Source: Paracholeplasma manati
Lineage (GTDB): Bacteria > Bacillota_I > Bacilli_A > Acholeplasmatales > UBA5453
Direction of reading: 5' to 3'
NCBI RefSeq assembly: GCF_025742995.1
Contig: NZ_JAOVQM010000002.1
Span: 372,001-436,000 of the forward strand
Length of the DNA stretch: 64,000 nucleotides
The notes beneath the pieces are model-generated. The model ran no database searches and was not told the DNA's origin. It worked only from the letters and a program-made list of their open reading frames with translations. Positions 44,157 to 51,640 of the stretch are shown one piece after another. The translations under genes were made by a program, and so were the position numbers. Numbering within the stretch: position 1 is the first letter of the stretch; every line of letters starts with the position of its first letter.

Positions 44157-44721
44157 TGAACTCAAACTAAAAGCCCAATCGTTAAAAGTACCAATCCTAT
44201 CTGATGATGGGCTTTTATTTTTGGTAGAAACCCTTCAAAAATACAATGTACAATCTGTTTTAGAAATTGGGTCTGCTGTGGGCTATAGTGCCATTGCGAT
44301 GGCAACCCATACTGGCGCACATGTGACCACCATCGAACGCGAAGTGGATTTACATGCCTTTGCCGTTAAAAACGTGGCATCATTTGGATTAGAACATCAA
44401 ATCACCCTCATCCTTGGGGATGCATTGGAGGTTGAATTGAACCCTCATAGCCGATTTGATGCGATATTCATTGACGCTGCCAAAGCCCAATATGAGAAGT
44501 TTTTTACCAAGTATGAACCGTATTTATCCGATAAGGGCATCATCATTACCGACAACTTGAATTTTCACCATGTTGACATAGAAACGGTATCCCGTGGGAC
44601 GAAAAATCTCGTGAAACGCCTAGAAGCATTTAAACAGTTTTTAAAAGAACACCCAGAATATGACAGTGAATTGTTCGATATCGGTGACGGTATGAGCATT
44701 TCGAAAAGGAACCGCCCATGA
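44119..44721 (+). CDS. trmR: tRNA 5-hydroxyuridine methyltransferase TrmR (YrrM-like)
   Basis: About 200 residues. The class I SAM fold shows VLEIGSAVGYSAIAMA (SAM loop), VTTIEREVDLHAFAVKN and FDAIFIDAAKAQYEKFF, then IITDNLNFHHV. Adjacent trhP1 and trhP2 genes support TrmR, which forms 5-methoxyuridine at position 34. The start is uncertain: GTG 44098, ATG 44101, 44110 and 44119 are possible but none has a convincing Shine-Dalgarno, and the first 15 residues overlap the YrzB acidic tail out of frame. In walled Bacillota mltG lies here, and its absence explains the tight join. Confidence 0.85.
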   Translation: MHKTTRTNLTKINELKLKAQSLKVPILSDDGLLFLVETLQKYNVQSVLEIGSAVGYSAIAMATHTGAHVTTIEREVDLHAFAVKNVASFGLEHQITLILGDALEVELNPHSRFDAIFIDAAKAQYEKFFTKYEPYLSDKGIIITDNLNFHHVDIETVSRGTKNLVKRLEAFKQFLKEHPEYDSELFDIGDGMSISKRNRP

Positions 44722-45608
44722 AAAAGTTAGTGACATTATTTGAAATTGAATCCATACCTAAACTAGCACCCCATGTAAATGGTTTTATCCTTGGACAAAA
44801 TGGGGTATCCACACGATTGACTCGCAGTTTTTCGACTGAAGAAATCATTCAAGCTTCAAGTATCATGAAATCACTCGGCAAATCGTGTTTCATCATCATG
44901 AACCGTATCTTACACGATCAAGATGACCATCGATATGAAGCATTCATCCAATCGGTTGATAGCGACGCCATCACAGGGTACATTGTGGGAGATATCGGTG
45001 TACTATCCATTGGAAAGCAACTAAATATCTCACACAAAATGATTTATAACCCTGAAACCCTAATTACAAACGTGTTTGACGCTCATTTCTACCATTCATT
45101 GGGCATCCAAGGGGTTTATTTGGCCAAAGAAATCACCATCGATGATATGGTTAATATTGGTCAAAATAGACCGTATGCATTATTCGCTTATGGCCATGGT
45201 TATTTGAATATGTTTTATTCAAAACGCCAATTGATTGAAGCCTATTTTGAAAATAAAGACATGGATAACCCTTACCATGATCAACGAAATCTATCGGTAG
45301 TAGAGGAAAAAAGACCTGAATTTAAATACCCTATTTTAGAAGATGAAGCAGGCACACACGTGTTTAGAAACCATGTTTTTTCAAGTCTAAATCATTTAAA
45401 GACACTCGAACAAGCCATCGATTATTTGGTATTTGATACCATTTTTCATAATGACCAATATGCATTAGACGTGCTAAAGATATATGAATCTGGTGTGGCA
45501 TTATCAGATCCATCGGTTCAAGATATCCAAAAACACTACCATGAGGTTTGGGATGAAGGATTCTTCTTCAAGAAGACTGTCTACAAACCGAAGAAGGTGG
45601 AATTATGA
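44718..45608 (+). CDS. trhP1: U32-family tRNA hydroxylation protein TrhP1 (YrrN-like)
   Basis: 296 residues. A U32-related barrel with LVTLFEIESIPKLAPHVNGFILG, ITGYIVGDIGVLSIGK and KMIYNPETLITN, typical of the shorter partner YrrN. It lacks the cysteine cluster of TrhP2. With TrhP2 it works in prephenate-dependent 5-hydroxylation of U34 in tRNA, the step before TrmR methylation; a pheA-linked prephenate route is present elsewhere in the window. It overlaps trmR by four bases and trhP2 by four bases, so the three are translationally coupled. Confidence 0.85.
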   Translation: MKKLVTLFEIESIPKLAPHVNGFILGQNGVSTRLTRSFSTEEIIQASSIMKSLGKSCFIIMNRILHDQDDHRYEAFIQSVDSDAITGYIVGDIGVLSIGKQLNISHKMIYNPETLITNVFDAHFYHSLGIQGVYLAKEITIDDMVNIGQNRPYALFAYGHGYLNMFYSKRQLIEAYFENKDMDNPYHDQRNLSVVEEKRPEFKYPILEDEAGTHVFRNHVFSSLNHLKTLEQAIDYLVFDTIFHNDQYALDVLKIYESGVALSDPSVQDIQKHYHEVWDEGFFFKKTVYKPKKVEL

Positions 45609-46801
45609 CCGAATTACTCGCCCCAGCTGGGGATTTAGAAAAATTAAAGATTGCGATCCTGTATGGCGCAGATGCTGTATTCATCGGTGGGATGGAATTC
45701 AGCTTAAGAGCCAGAGCTTCTAACTTCACCTTGGATAACATCAAAGAAGGGGCTGACTTTTGTCATGCCCATGGCAAAAAGCTCTACGTGACCACCAACA
45801 TCATCCCTCATAATGACAATATGGATGCGTTGATTGAATACCTTAAAGGATTAGAACAAGCAGGGGTAGACGCCATCATCGCAGCTTCACCTTACATCGT
45901 CGAGACTGCGAAGAAACACACCAACATACCCGTTCATATCTCCACTCAACAATCGGTGGTGAATGGCCACGCAGTGCGATTTTGGAAAGATTTAGGCGCA
46001 GAGCGTGTGGTCCTTGGTAGAGAACTTAACATCGATGAAATCTCAAACATCACGGCAAATGCTGGGGTTGAAATTGAAGTATTTATCCATGGTGGTATGT
46101 GTGCATCTTATTCAGGACGTTGTACCTTATCGAACAATATGACTGACCGTGACGCGAATCGTGGTGGGTGTGCCCACAGCTGTCGTTGGAACTATGATTT
46201 GTATTCAGATGAAACCTTGATTTCAGATGAAAAAATGCCGTTTTCAATGAGTTCAAAAGACTTACAAACCCTCGCATTTATCCCAAAATTGATCGACGCG
46301 AATGTATCGTCATTGAAGATTGAAGGCCGCATGAAATCGATCCATTACATCGCGACCGTGGTGAGAAGTTACCGTTTGTTAATGGATGAGTACTTATCCA
46401 CTGGAAAAGTCAAAGATATATCGATCTATGAAAAAGAAATTCGTAAAGCTGAAAATCGTCTAACGTCCTTTGGCTTCCTGGGTGGGATGCCAAAAGCAGA
46501 ACAACAACTCTATAATTTGAGAAGCGAAGAACCGACCAAAGAATTCCTAGGGTTGGTCGTCGATTATGACCATGAAACACAAATCGCGACCATTGAACAG
46601 CGCAATCATTTCACACCTGGTGAACTGGTTGAAATGGTCGGACCACGTTATCAACACACCTTTACTATGGGTGAAATTAGGGATTCTAATGGCAATCTCC
46701 TAGACGCAGCGAGACACCCGAAACAAATCCTCAAAATACATATCCCGTTTGAAGTCAAACCGTATGACATGCTTCGAAAGGTTTTAGTGGATGAAAATTG
46801 A
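45605..46801 (+). CDS. trhP2: U32-family tRNA hydroxylation protein TrhP2 (YrrO-like)
   Basis: 398 residues. The U32 signature ELLAPAGDLEKLKIAILYGADAVFIGG opens the protein. Four conserved cysteines lie at residues 168-200 (GGMCASYSGRC, then RGGCAHSCRW), which bind an iron-sulfur cluster in homologues. The C-terminal domain is a small beta barrel. It acts with TrhP1 in 5-hydroxyuridine formation. It overlaps the downstream metallopeptidase gene by 11 bases. The conserved neighbour order trmR-trhP1-trhP2 matches B. subtilis yrrM-yrrN-yrrO. Confidence 0.92.
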   Translation: MTELLAPAGDLEKLKIAILYGADAVFIGGMEFSLRARASNFTLDNIKEGADFCHAHGKKLYVTTNIIPHNDNMDALIEYLKGLEQAGVDAIIAASPYIVETAKKHTNIPVHISTQQSVVNGHAVRFWKDLGAERVVLGRELNIDEISNITANAGVEIEVFIHGGMCASYSGRCTLSNNMTDRDANRGGCAHSCRWNYDLYSDETLISDEKMPFSMSSKDLQTLAFIPKLIDANVSSLKIEGRMKSIHYIATVVRSYRLLMDEYLSTGKVKDISIYEKEIRKAENRLTSFGFLGGMPKAEQQLYNLRSEEPTKEFLGLVVDYDHETQIATIEQRNHFTPGELVEMVGPRYQHTFTMGEIRDSNGNLLDAARHPKQILKIHIPFEVKPYDMLRKVLVDEN

Positions 46802-47444
46802 GAAATCGGGTAAAACGCTCGAATACGTCGTCATTCATAAAGCCATTAAGCATGCGTATTTTAGGGTAAAGGACCGTCAAATTGTCGTGACCAAAGGGCC
46901 AAGAATCCCCCTACAAGTGATTGAAAAACGGTTATGGGATAACTTTGATCAGTTTCATGAATTGACCCAAAAACAAACCAAAACCTATGATGAATTGTCT
47001 TTATTTGGTAAAAGTTACCCGCTAAAAATCATCATCGGTGCACCTTTTGCTTATGAGATTTCAACTACGATTACCCTACATTTGATGAAAGAATCGGATA
47101 TTGAAAAAGCCATTCAAACGCTTTATGGGTATGAACTAAAAAAAGCCCTTGATGGCTTAACACCGTGGTTGATAGATGCATTAAAGCCATTTCATTTACA
47201 CCCACTACCGACCAAGATTAAATATTTAAAATCCAAGTTTGGTAGTTGTCATACCCGAAAAAAAGAAATCACGATGAATGCTTATCTCGCCAAACTTGAT
47301 TTGATCTATACCAAATACGTTTTGTTACACGAATATGCCCATCTGTTGGTGCCCAACCACCAAAAACCGTTTTATGATGTGTTAGATTTGATGATGCCAG
47401 GGCATCGTGCAATTCAAAAAGCACTCAGAAAACACCATATATAA
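46791..47444 (+). CDS. YgjP-like zinc metallopeptidase-fold protein
   Basis: 217 residues. The zinc motif HEYAHLLVPNHQKPFY near residue 180 provides two histidines and a downstream His. The SKFGSCHTRKKEITMN segment is the other diagnostic block of the DUF45/YgjP family (WLYxxFxSxWGxC-like). Related YgjP proteins are soluble and have been linked to nucleotide-phosphate hydrolysis, so proteolysis should not be assumed. The N-terminal 90 residues are a beta-rich domain. It lies where udk sits in B. subtilis, between trhP2 and greA. Confidence 0.82.
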   Translation: MKIEKSGKTLEYVVIHKAIKHAYFRVKDRQIVVTKGPRIPLQVIEKRLWDNFDQFHELTQKQTKTYDELSLFGKSYPLKIIIGAPFAYEISTTITLHLMKESDIEKAIQTLYGYELKKALDGLTPWLIDALKPFHLHPLPTKIKYLKSKFGSCHTRKKEITMNAYLAKLDLIYTKYVLLHEYAHLLVPNHQKPFYDVLDLMMPGHRAIQKALRKHHI

Positions 47445-47448
47445 CTAT

Positions 47449-47474
47449 CTAATTTTAAAAAATTAGTGTATAAT
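47449..47474 (+). promoter_or_regulatory. greA promoter region with palindrome
   Basis: TATAAT at 47469-47474. The perfect inverted repeat CTAATTTT-AA-AAAATTAG (47449-47466) lies directly upstream where the -35 would be. It could be an operator or a weak terminator remnant. Confidence 0.5.
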
Positions 47475-47503
47475 TAGAGAATGTAAAAACAAGGAGTGAT
47501 TTT

Positions 47504-47980
47504 ATGGCAAAAAATAAACAGGTTTTTGAACTCACACAAGAAGGGGTAGACCAACTCAGAAGTGAACTATCCTACTTAAAAGATGTCAAAAGACCAGAAA
47601 ACGTCATCGCTTTACAAGAAGCACGTGCTCAAGGCGACTTATCCGAAAACGCCGATTACGATGCAGCGAGAGACGAACAAGCAAGAATTGAAGCACGCAT
47701 CAAAGAAATCGAAAATATTCTTGAAAACTTCAAGCTCATTAGAGCATCCAACGATAACAAAGTAACCACAGGTAAAACCGTCGTATTACATTTCGTCGAA
47801 AAGAACAAGACTGCTGAGTATCAATTGGTCGGTACGATTGAAGCGAACCCAATGCTCAATAAAATTTCTACCGATTCACCAGTGGGTAAAGCCATCCAAG
47901 GTACCACTGAAGGCGACACCGTCGAAGTTCATTTAGAAACCGGCAAAACTTTCCACATTCAAATCGTTGAAGTTAAATAA
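47504..47980 (+). CDS. greA: Transcription elongation factor GreA
   Basis: 158 residues. FELTQEGVDQLRSELSYLKDVKRPENVIALQEARAQGDLSENADYDAARDEQARIEARI is the coiled-coil with the acidic tip (DLSENADYDAA), which reaches the RNA polymerase active site and stimulates cleavage of backtracked RNA. The C-terminal FKBP-like domain (residues 80-158) includes GTIEANPMLNKISTDSPVGKAIQG. AAGGAGTGAT precedes the ATG. It has its own promoter and is followed by the yqeG block. Confidence 0.96.
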   Translation: MAKNKQVFELTQEGVDQLRSELSYLKDVKRPENVIALQEARAQGDLSENADYDAARDEQARIEARIKEIENILENFKLIRASNDNKVTTGKTVVLHFVEKNKTAEYQLVGTIEANPMLNKISTDSPVGKAIQGTTEGDTVEVHLETGKTFHIQIVEVK

Positions 47981-47981
47981 T

Positions 47982-48542
47982 ATGAAGCAAGGGAAATATC
48001 TGAAATTTATCCCAAGCGAATATCAAAAATCGGTGAAAAACATCGATTTTTTACACTTATATCACGCTGGTTTTCGCACTTTATTCATCGATATTGATAA
48101 TACTTTGGTATCTTATAAAGAACACCATTTAACCGATGATTTAAAAGGCTTTTTAGATGGCATTCAAGCCATCGGTTTTCAATTGGTCTTAATTTCAAAC
48201 AACAAACAACCAAGGGTAGAAACCTTTGTGGGTAACCATGATTACCCTTATATCTTCAATGCACGAAAACCGTTAAAAAGAGGGTTTAAAAAAGGCATGC
48301 ATTTGGTGAACGAATTAGACCCGAAAAAAGTGGTCCACGTGGGAGACCAAGTGATGACCGATGTTTTAGGGGGCAATCGTATGGGATTCTATACCATATT
48401 GGTGAGCGCCATTGAACGAAAATCCGATATTTTACCTACCAGAATCAACCGTAAGATGGAAGCATTCTTCATTAAGAAAGTGAAGAAACACCAAAAAGCA
48501 CTCTATGAAAGCAGGTTACGTCCCTATGTTGAAACGTTGTAG
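47982..48542 (+). CDS. yqeG: HAD-family phosphatase YqeG
   Basis: 186 residues. The HAD nucleophile motif FIDIDNTLVSY is near residue 30. The second motif is VLISNNKQPR, and the lysine is in KPLKRGF. VVHVGDQVMTDVLGGNRMG provides the final acidic pair. YqeG proteins are phosphatidylglycerophosphatase-like phosphatases (PGP to PG in related Gep4). I used the ATG two bases after the greA stop; the TTG at 47967 lies inside greA and no strong ribosome site is visible. This opens the yqeG-to-rpsT block conserved with B. subtilis. Confidence 0.9.
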   Translation: MKQGKYLKFIPSEYQKSVKNIDFLHLYHAGFRTLFIDIDNTLVSYKEHHLTDDLKGFLDGIQAIGFQLVLISNNKQPRVETFVGNHDYPYIFNARKPLKRGFKKGMHLVNELDPKKVVHVGDQVMTDVLGGNRMGFYTILVSAIERKSDILPTRINRKMEAFFIKKVKKHQKALYESRLRPYVETL

Positions 48543-49572
48543 TGGTTGTGGCGTGGTTTTACAGGATGCCAACGAAACCAAACCTGGGTATGTGAAGGAT
48601 TTAAACCATGATTTGTGTTTGGATTGTTTCAATCTAAAACACTACTCTAAAGTGAATTCCGTAACCATCCATACAGGTGACATGCCACAAATCAAAGAAG
48701 AGGCACTGATTGTTTATGTATTATCAGTGAATCATTTAAACTTAAGATTAAAATACCGATTGGACCGTCATTTTCCCAATTCACCAGTGATTTTGGTCAT
48801 CAATCACATCGATACGTTAGAACCCTCTGTGAACCTAAACCGCATGATTGAGCGTATTCGTCAAGAAGCCAATAAACTCCAAATGAAATTTGTCGATGTT
48901 GTGCCGGTATCGGCATTACAAGATAAATATGTCGATGTCTTGATGGCATCGATTGAACACCACCAAAAGCAACGCAATGTCTATTTGGTCGGATTTCAAA
49001 ATAGTGGGAAATCGCTCTTATTCAAACGCATTGCGAGTCACTTAAACATCGAAACAACCGTGTTATCGGGTAAAAAGCCTGGTTTAACACTCGCTGATTT
49101 TGAAATTCCATTCAATCAGAATAAATTGGTCGATACCCCGGGGATTTATTTGCCAGGGTCTATCGCTTCATTTTTACCTTATGACTCGTATAAGGACTTG
49201 ATTATTGAAACCCGTGTCAAACCAAAAATCTATCAACTCAATGAACAACAAAGCTTGTTTTTTGGCGGGATATTCGCGGTGTCTTATTTAGACGGCGGAT
49301 TCAAAGGCATCGCGTGTTATGCATCACCTGCCATGCAAATCCATCGTACCAAATATGACCCAACGTATGAAAAGTTTAATCAGTTACAAACAACGATGAA
49401 ACACACTATAATAGGAGTGAACTTCATCAAACAAACGTATCGCTTACAACCAAATTTGGCTTATGAACTCGCCATCTCGGATGTCGCGATGATTCACATC
49501 AAAGGCAAGGCGACGATTGAAGTTTATCTGCCAGAAACCATGAGGGTTACGCTAGAGGAGGCACTCTATTGA
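48526..49572 (+). CDS. yqeH: Ribosome biogenesis GTPase YqeH
   Basis: 348 residues. The N-terminal zinc finger has CSGCGVVLQ and CLDCFNLKHY near residues 5-48. The circularly permuted GTPase follows with NHIDTLE (G4), VPVSALQ (G5), FQNSGKSLL (P-loop) and DTPGIY (G3). It supports 30S subunit assembly. The ATG at 48526 gives the canonical short N-terminus; an upstream ATG at 48505 is possible. Neither has a strong Shine-Dalgarno, which suggests translational coupling to yqeG, with which it overlaps. Confidence 0.92.
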   Translation: MLKRCSGCGVVLQDANETKPGYVKDLNHDLCLDCFNLKHYSKVNSVTIHTGDMPQIKEEALIVYVLSVNHLNLRLKYRLDRHFPNSPVILVINHIDTLEPSVNLNRMIERIRQEANKLQMKFVDVVPVSALQDKYVDVLMASIEHHQKQRNVYLVGFQNSGKSLLFKRIASHLNIETTVLSGKKPGLTLADFEIPFNQNKLVDTPGIYLPGSIASFLPYDSYKDLIIETRVKPKIYQLNEQQSLFFGGIFAVSYLDGGFKGIACYASPAMQIHRTKYDPTYEKFNQLQTTMKHTIIGVNFIKQTYRLQPNLAYELAISDVAMIHIKGKATIEVYLPETMRVTLEEALY

Positions 49573-50132
49573 GCTTAATCGCTTTGGTTCAAGAAAAATT
49601 AAAGCACCATCCCAACCGGTTTAATCACATTTTAGGGGTGAAAGAACGCGCCCTTGAGTTACAAAAAATTTATGGGGGCAACGCAGCCGCAATTGAAACG
49701 GCAGCCATCCTACATGATTTATTCAAGTACGATAGTATCACTGAACAAACCCAATGGATTAAAGATGACAATGAAGTCATCAAATACCAATCGGTACCGG
49801 TAGCCTACCACGCGATAGCAGCGGCTTATTATGCCAAAGATGTTCTCAACATCGATGACCCCATCGTCTTTGAAGCCATTTATTATCATATTTGGGGTAA
49901 GGTGGGCATGAGGCTAGAAACCATGATCATCTGTGTCGCGGATTTTTGTGAAAAAAACCGTACATTTCATGGGGCTAAAACCGTGTACGAACTCTCGAAA
50001 AAGGACCTTCAACAAGCCTTCATATTGAGTTTAGAATACACCATTGAATATTTAAACGAGGGTGGATTGACCCCGTTTTACGAACAATTAGATGTTTTAA
50101 AATACTATAAGGAGACACCATGGAATTATTAG
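49569..50132 (+). CDS. yqeK: HD-domain hydrolase YqeK
   Basis: 187 residues, TTG start overlapping the yqeH stop, with GAGGAGG upstream. HD-domain residues are visible as RFNHILGVKERALEL, AAILHDLFKY (the His-Asp motif), VAYHAIAA and YYHIWGK. YqeK proteins hydrolyse diadenosine tetraphosphate symmetrically. In B. subtilis aroE, yqeI and nadD sit between yqeH and yqeK; all three are absent here. CVADFCEKNRTF is the conserved late motif. Confidence 0.9.
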   Translation: MSLIALVQEKLKHHPNRFNHILGVKERALELQKIYGGNAAAIETAAILHDLFKYDSITEQTQWIKDDNEVIKYQSVPVAYHAIAAAYYAKDVLNIDDPIVFEAIYYHIWGKVGMRLETMIICVADFCEKNRTFHGAKTVYELSKKDLQQAFILSLEYTIEYLNEGGLTPFYEQLDVLKYYKETPWNY

Positions 50133-50443
50133 AAAAAATCATTAAAACGATCGACATCGTTAAAGTCACAGATGTTAAAGTTTACGATATGGAAAAGAGT
50201 TCACCATTCTTTGATTATGTCGTTTTAGCAACCGCGAATGAACGCCAATCCAACGCGTTGATTCAATATTTGAAAGAATCGGTTGGTACCGAACAAATCC
50301 GCGGATTTGAAGGCAAAACAGGCGGATGGCTATTGGTCGATATGGGTGAGGTTATACTACACTTATTTTCCAAAGAAATGCGCGACTATTATGGTTTCGA
50401 TAAACGCTTAATGGGACTTAAATTAGTCGATATCAAAGCGTAA
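50120..50443 (+). CDS. rsfS: Ribosome silencing factor RsfS
   Basis: 107 residues. The family core KVTDVKVYDMEKSSPFFDYVVLATANERQSNAL is followed by RGFEGKTGGWLLVDMGEVILHLFSKEMRDYYGFDKRL, with the conserved Trp and Arg-Glu features. RsfS binds ribosomal protein L14 and blocks 50S/30S joining when nutrients are low. AAGGAG precedes the ATG. It overlaps yqeK by 13 bases. Secure by sequence and synteny. Confidence 0.95.
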   Translation: MELLEKIIKTIDIVKVTDVKVYDMEKSSPFFDYVVLATANERQSNALIQYLKESVGTEQIRGFEGKTGGWLLVDMGEVILHLFSKEMRDYYGFDKRLMGLKLVDIKA

Positions 50444-50445
50444 TC

Positions 50446-51090
50446 ATGTCATTTCAAGATTTATATGTCCAATTGATTGAGGACATCGATTATGATCCCA
50501 TCATCGAGTGGATTAAACCACATTTGAAACCATCTCAACGCATCCTTGATGCAGGGTGTGGTTCCGGTGTAATTTTAGTACCCCTCACAAAAGCAGGGTA
50601 TGATGTGGTTGGTGTCGATATCGATACTAAGATGTTGTCTTATGCCCAACAAGCTTTATTTGAAGCTGCCTTACCTGTGCAATTATATGAACACGACTTG
50701 AGAACCCCACTCTCACAAACGTTTGATGTGATATTATTGTTTAATGACGTGGTCAATTACTTTAAAGGGGTAAAAACAGTCTTCAAAACGCTTAAAAAAG
50801 CGCTCAATCCAAATGGGTTCATCCTGATGGATTTTTATAAAGAAGACTATTTATCGGTTATGTATTGGTATGAAGAAGCGGAAACATCCCCGATTCACTA
50901 TCGATGGACTTCACGCGTTAAAGGGGTTTGTTTAACCCACACAATCACAAACTATAAAGATACGTATGAGGTTAAACAATATGTATATCCAGTCGATTAT
51001 TATCGAACTGTCTTAGAATCTTTGGGTCTAACGGTTGTCATTACTGAGGGACCAGATGAACGAAAACATTACTTGAAAGCGAGCTTGTAG
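50446..51090 (+). CDS. yqeM: SAM-dependent methyltransferase YqeM
   Basis: 214 residues. Class I methyltransferase motifs: ILDAGCGSGVILVPLTKAGYDVVGVDID near residue 32, then YEHDLRTPL and FDVILLFNDVVNYF. The position between rsfS and comEA matches B. subtilis yqeM. The substrate is unknown. It starts two bases after rsfS and lacks an obvious strong ribosome site, suggesting coupling. The stop codon is within a terminator hairpin. Confidence 0.88.
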   Translation: MSFQDLYVQLIEDIDYDPIIEWIKPHLKPSQRILDAGCGSGVILVPLTKAGYDVVGVDIDTKMLSYAQQALFEAALPVQLYEHDLRTPLSQTFDVILLFNDVVNYFKGVKTVFKTLKKALNPNGFILMDFYKEDYLSVMYWYEEAETSPIHYRWTSRVKGVCLTHTITNYKDTYEVKQYVYPVDYYRTVLESLGLTVVITEGPDERKHYLKASL

Positions 51091-51101
51091 CTCGTTTTTT
51101 C
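51079..51101 (+). terminator. Intrinsic terminator including the yqeM stop
   Basis: CGAGCT-TGT-AGCTCG followed by six T. It separates the yqe genes from the com genes. Confidence 0.85.
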
Positions 51102-51145
51102 TTTTATTCAGGGGTTGTTTTGTATATATTATATGAGGTGAAATC

Positions 51146-51640
51146 ATGAAAAAAATCATACCATTGGTCTTGATCATTTTAATCATTGCAGGCTTGTTGA
51201 TTGTACCTAGAATACAAAGCGTTGAAAAAGCAGAACCGGTCACGAAACCCACGCTCATTAAAGTAGAAATCCGTGGGGCTGTGAAGATGCCTGGGGTATA
51301 TGAAGTGGTTTCAGGGACAACCCTAGAAACCCTCATTGCTTTCGCGATGGGCACGGATGTATCCGCAGATCTGCGTCAAATCAATTTAACGGCACCCTTG
51401 ATGGATGGTGTAAAGTATGTTATCCCAACCAATACAGAAGAAACCACAGATAAAATCAATATCAATCAAGCTACCCTAGAAATGCTGATAACACTGCCAG
51501 GGATTGGTAAAGTAACCGCACAACGCATCCTGGATTTCAGAGCGAAAGAAGGGCCTTTTATGCGGATTGAAGACATTCAATTGGTATCAGGCATTGGGGC
51601 TCAAACCTATGAAAATATTCAAGCGTTTATTACCATCTAG
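51146..51640 (+). CDS. comEA: Competence DNA-binding protein ComEA
   Basis: 164 residues. One N-terminal transmembrane helix (residues 4-21) is followed by an SLBB-like domain (KVEIRGAVKMPGVYEVVSGTTLETLI). The C-terminal tandem helix-hairpin-helix is ININQATLEMLITLPGIGKVTAQRILDFRAKEGPF. It binds incoming double-stranded DNA outside the membrane and passes it to ComEC. GAGGTGA precedes the ATG. It overlaps comEC by 32 bases. Confidence 0.95.
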   Translation: MKKIIPLVLIILIIAGLLIVPRIQSVEKAEPVTKPTLIKVEIRGAVKMPGVYEVVSGTTLETLIAFAMGTDVSADLRQINLTAPLMDGVKYVIPTNTEETTDKININQATLEMLITLPGIGKVTAQRILDFRAKEGPFMRIEDIQLVSGIGAQTYENIQAFITI

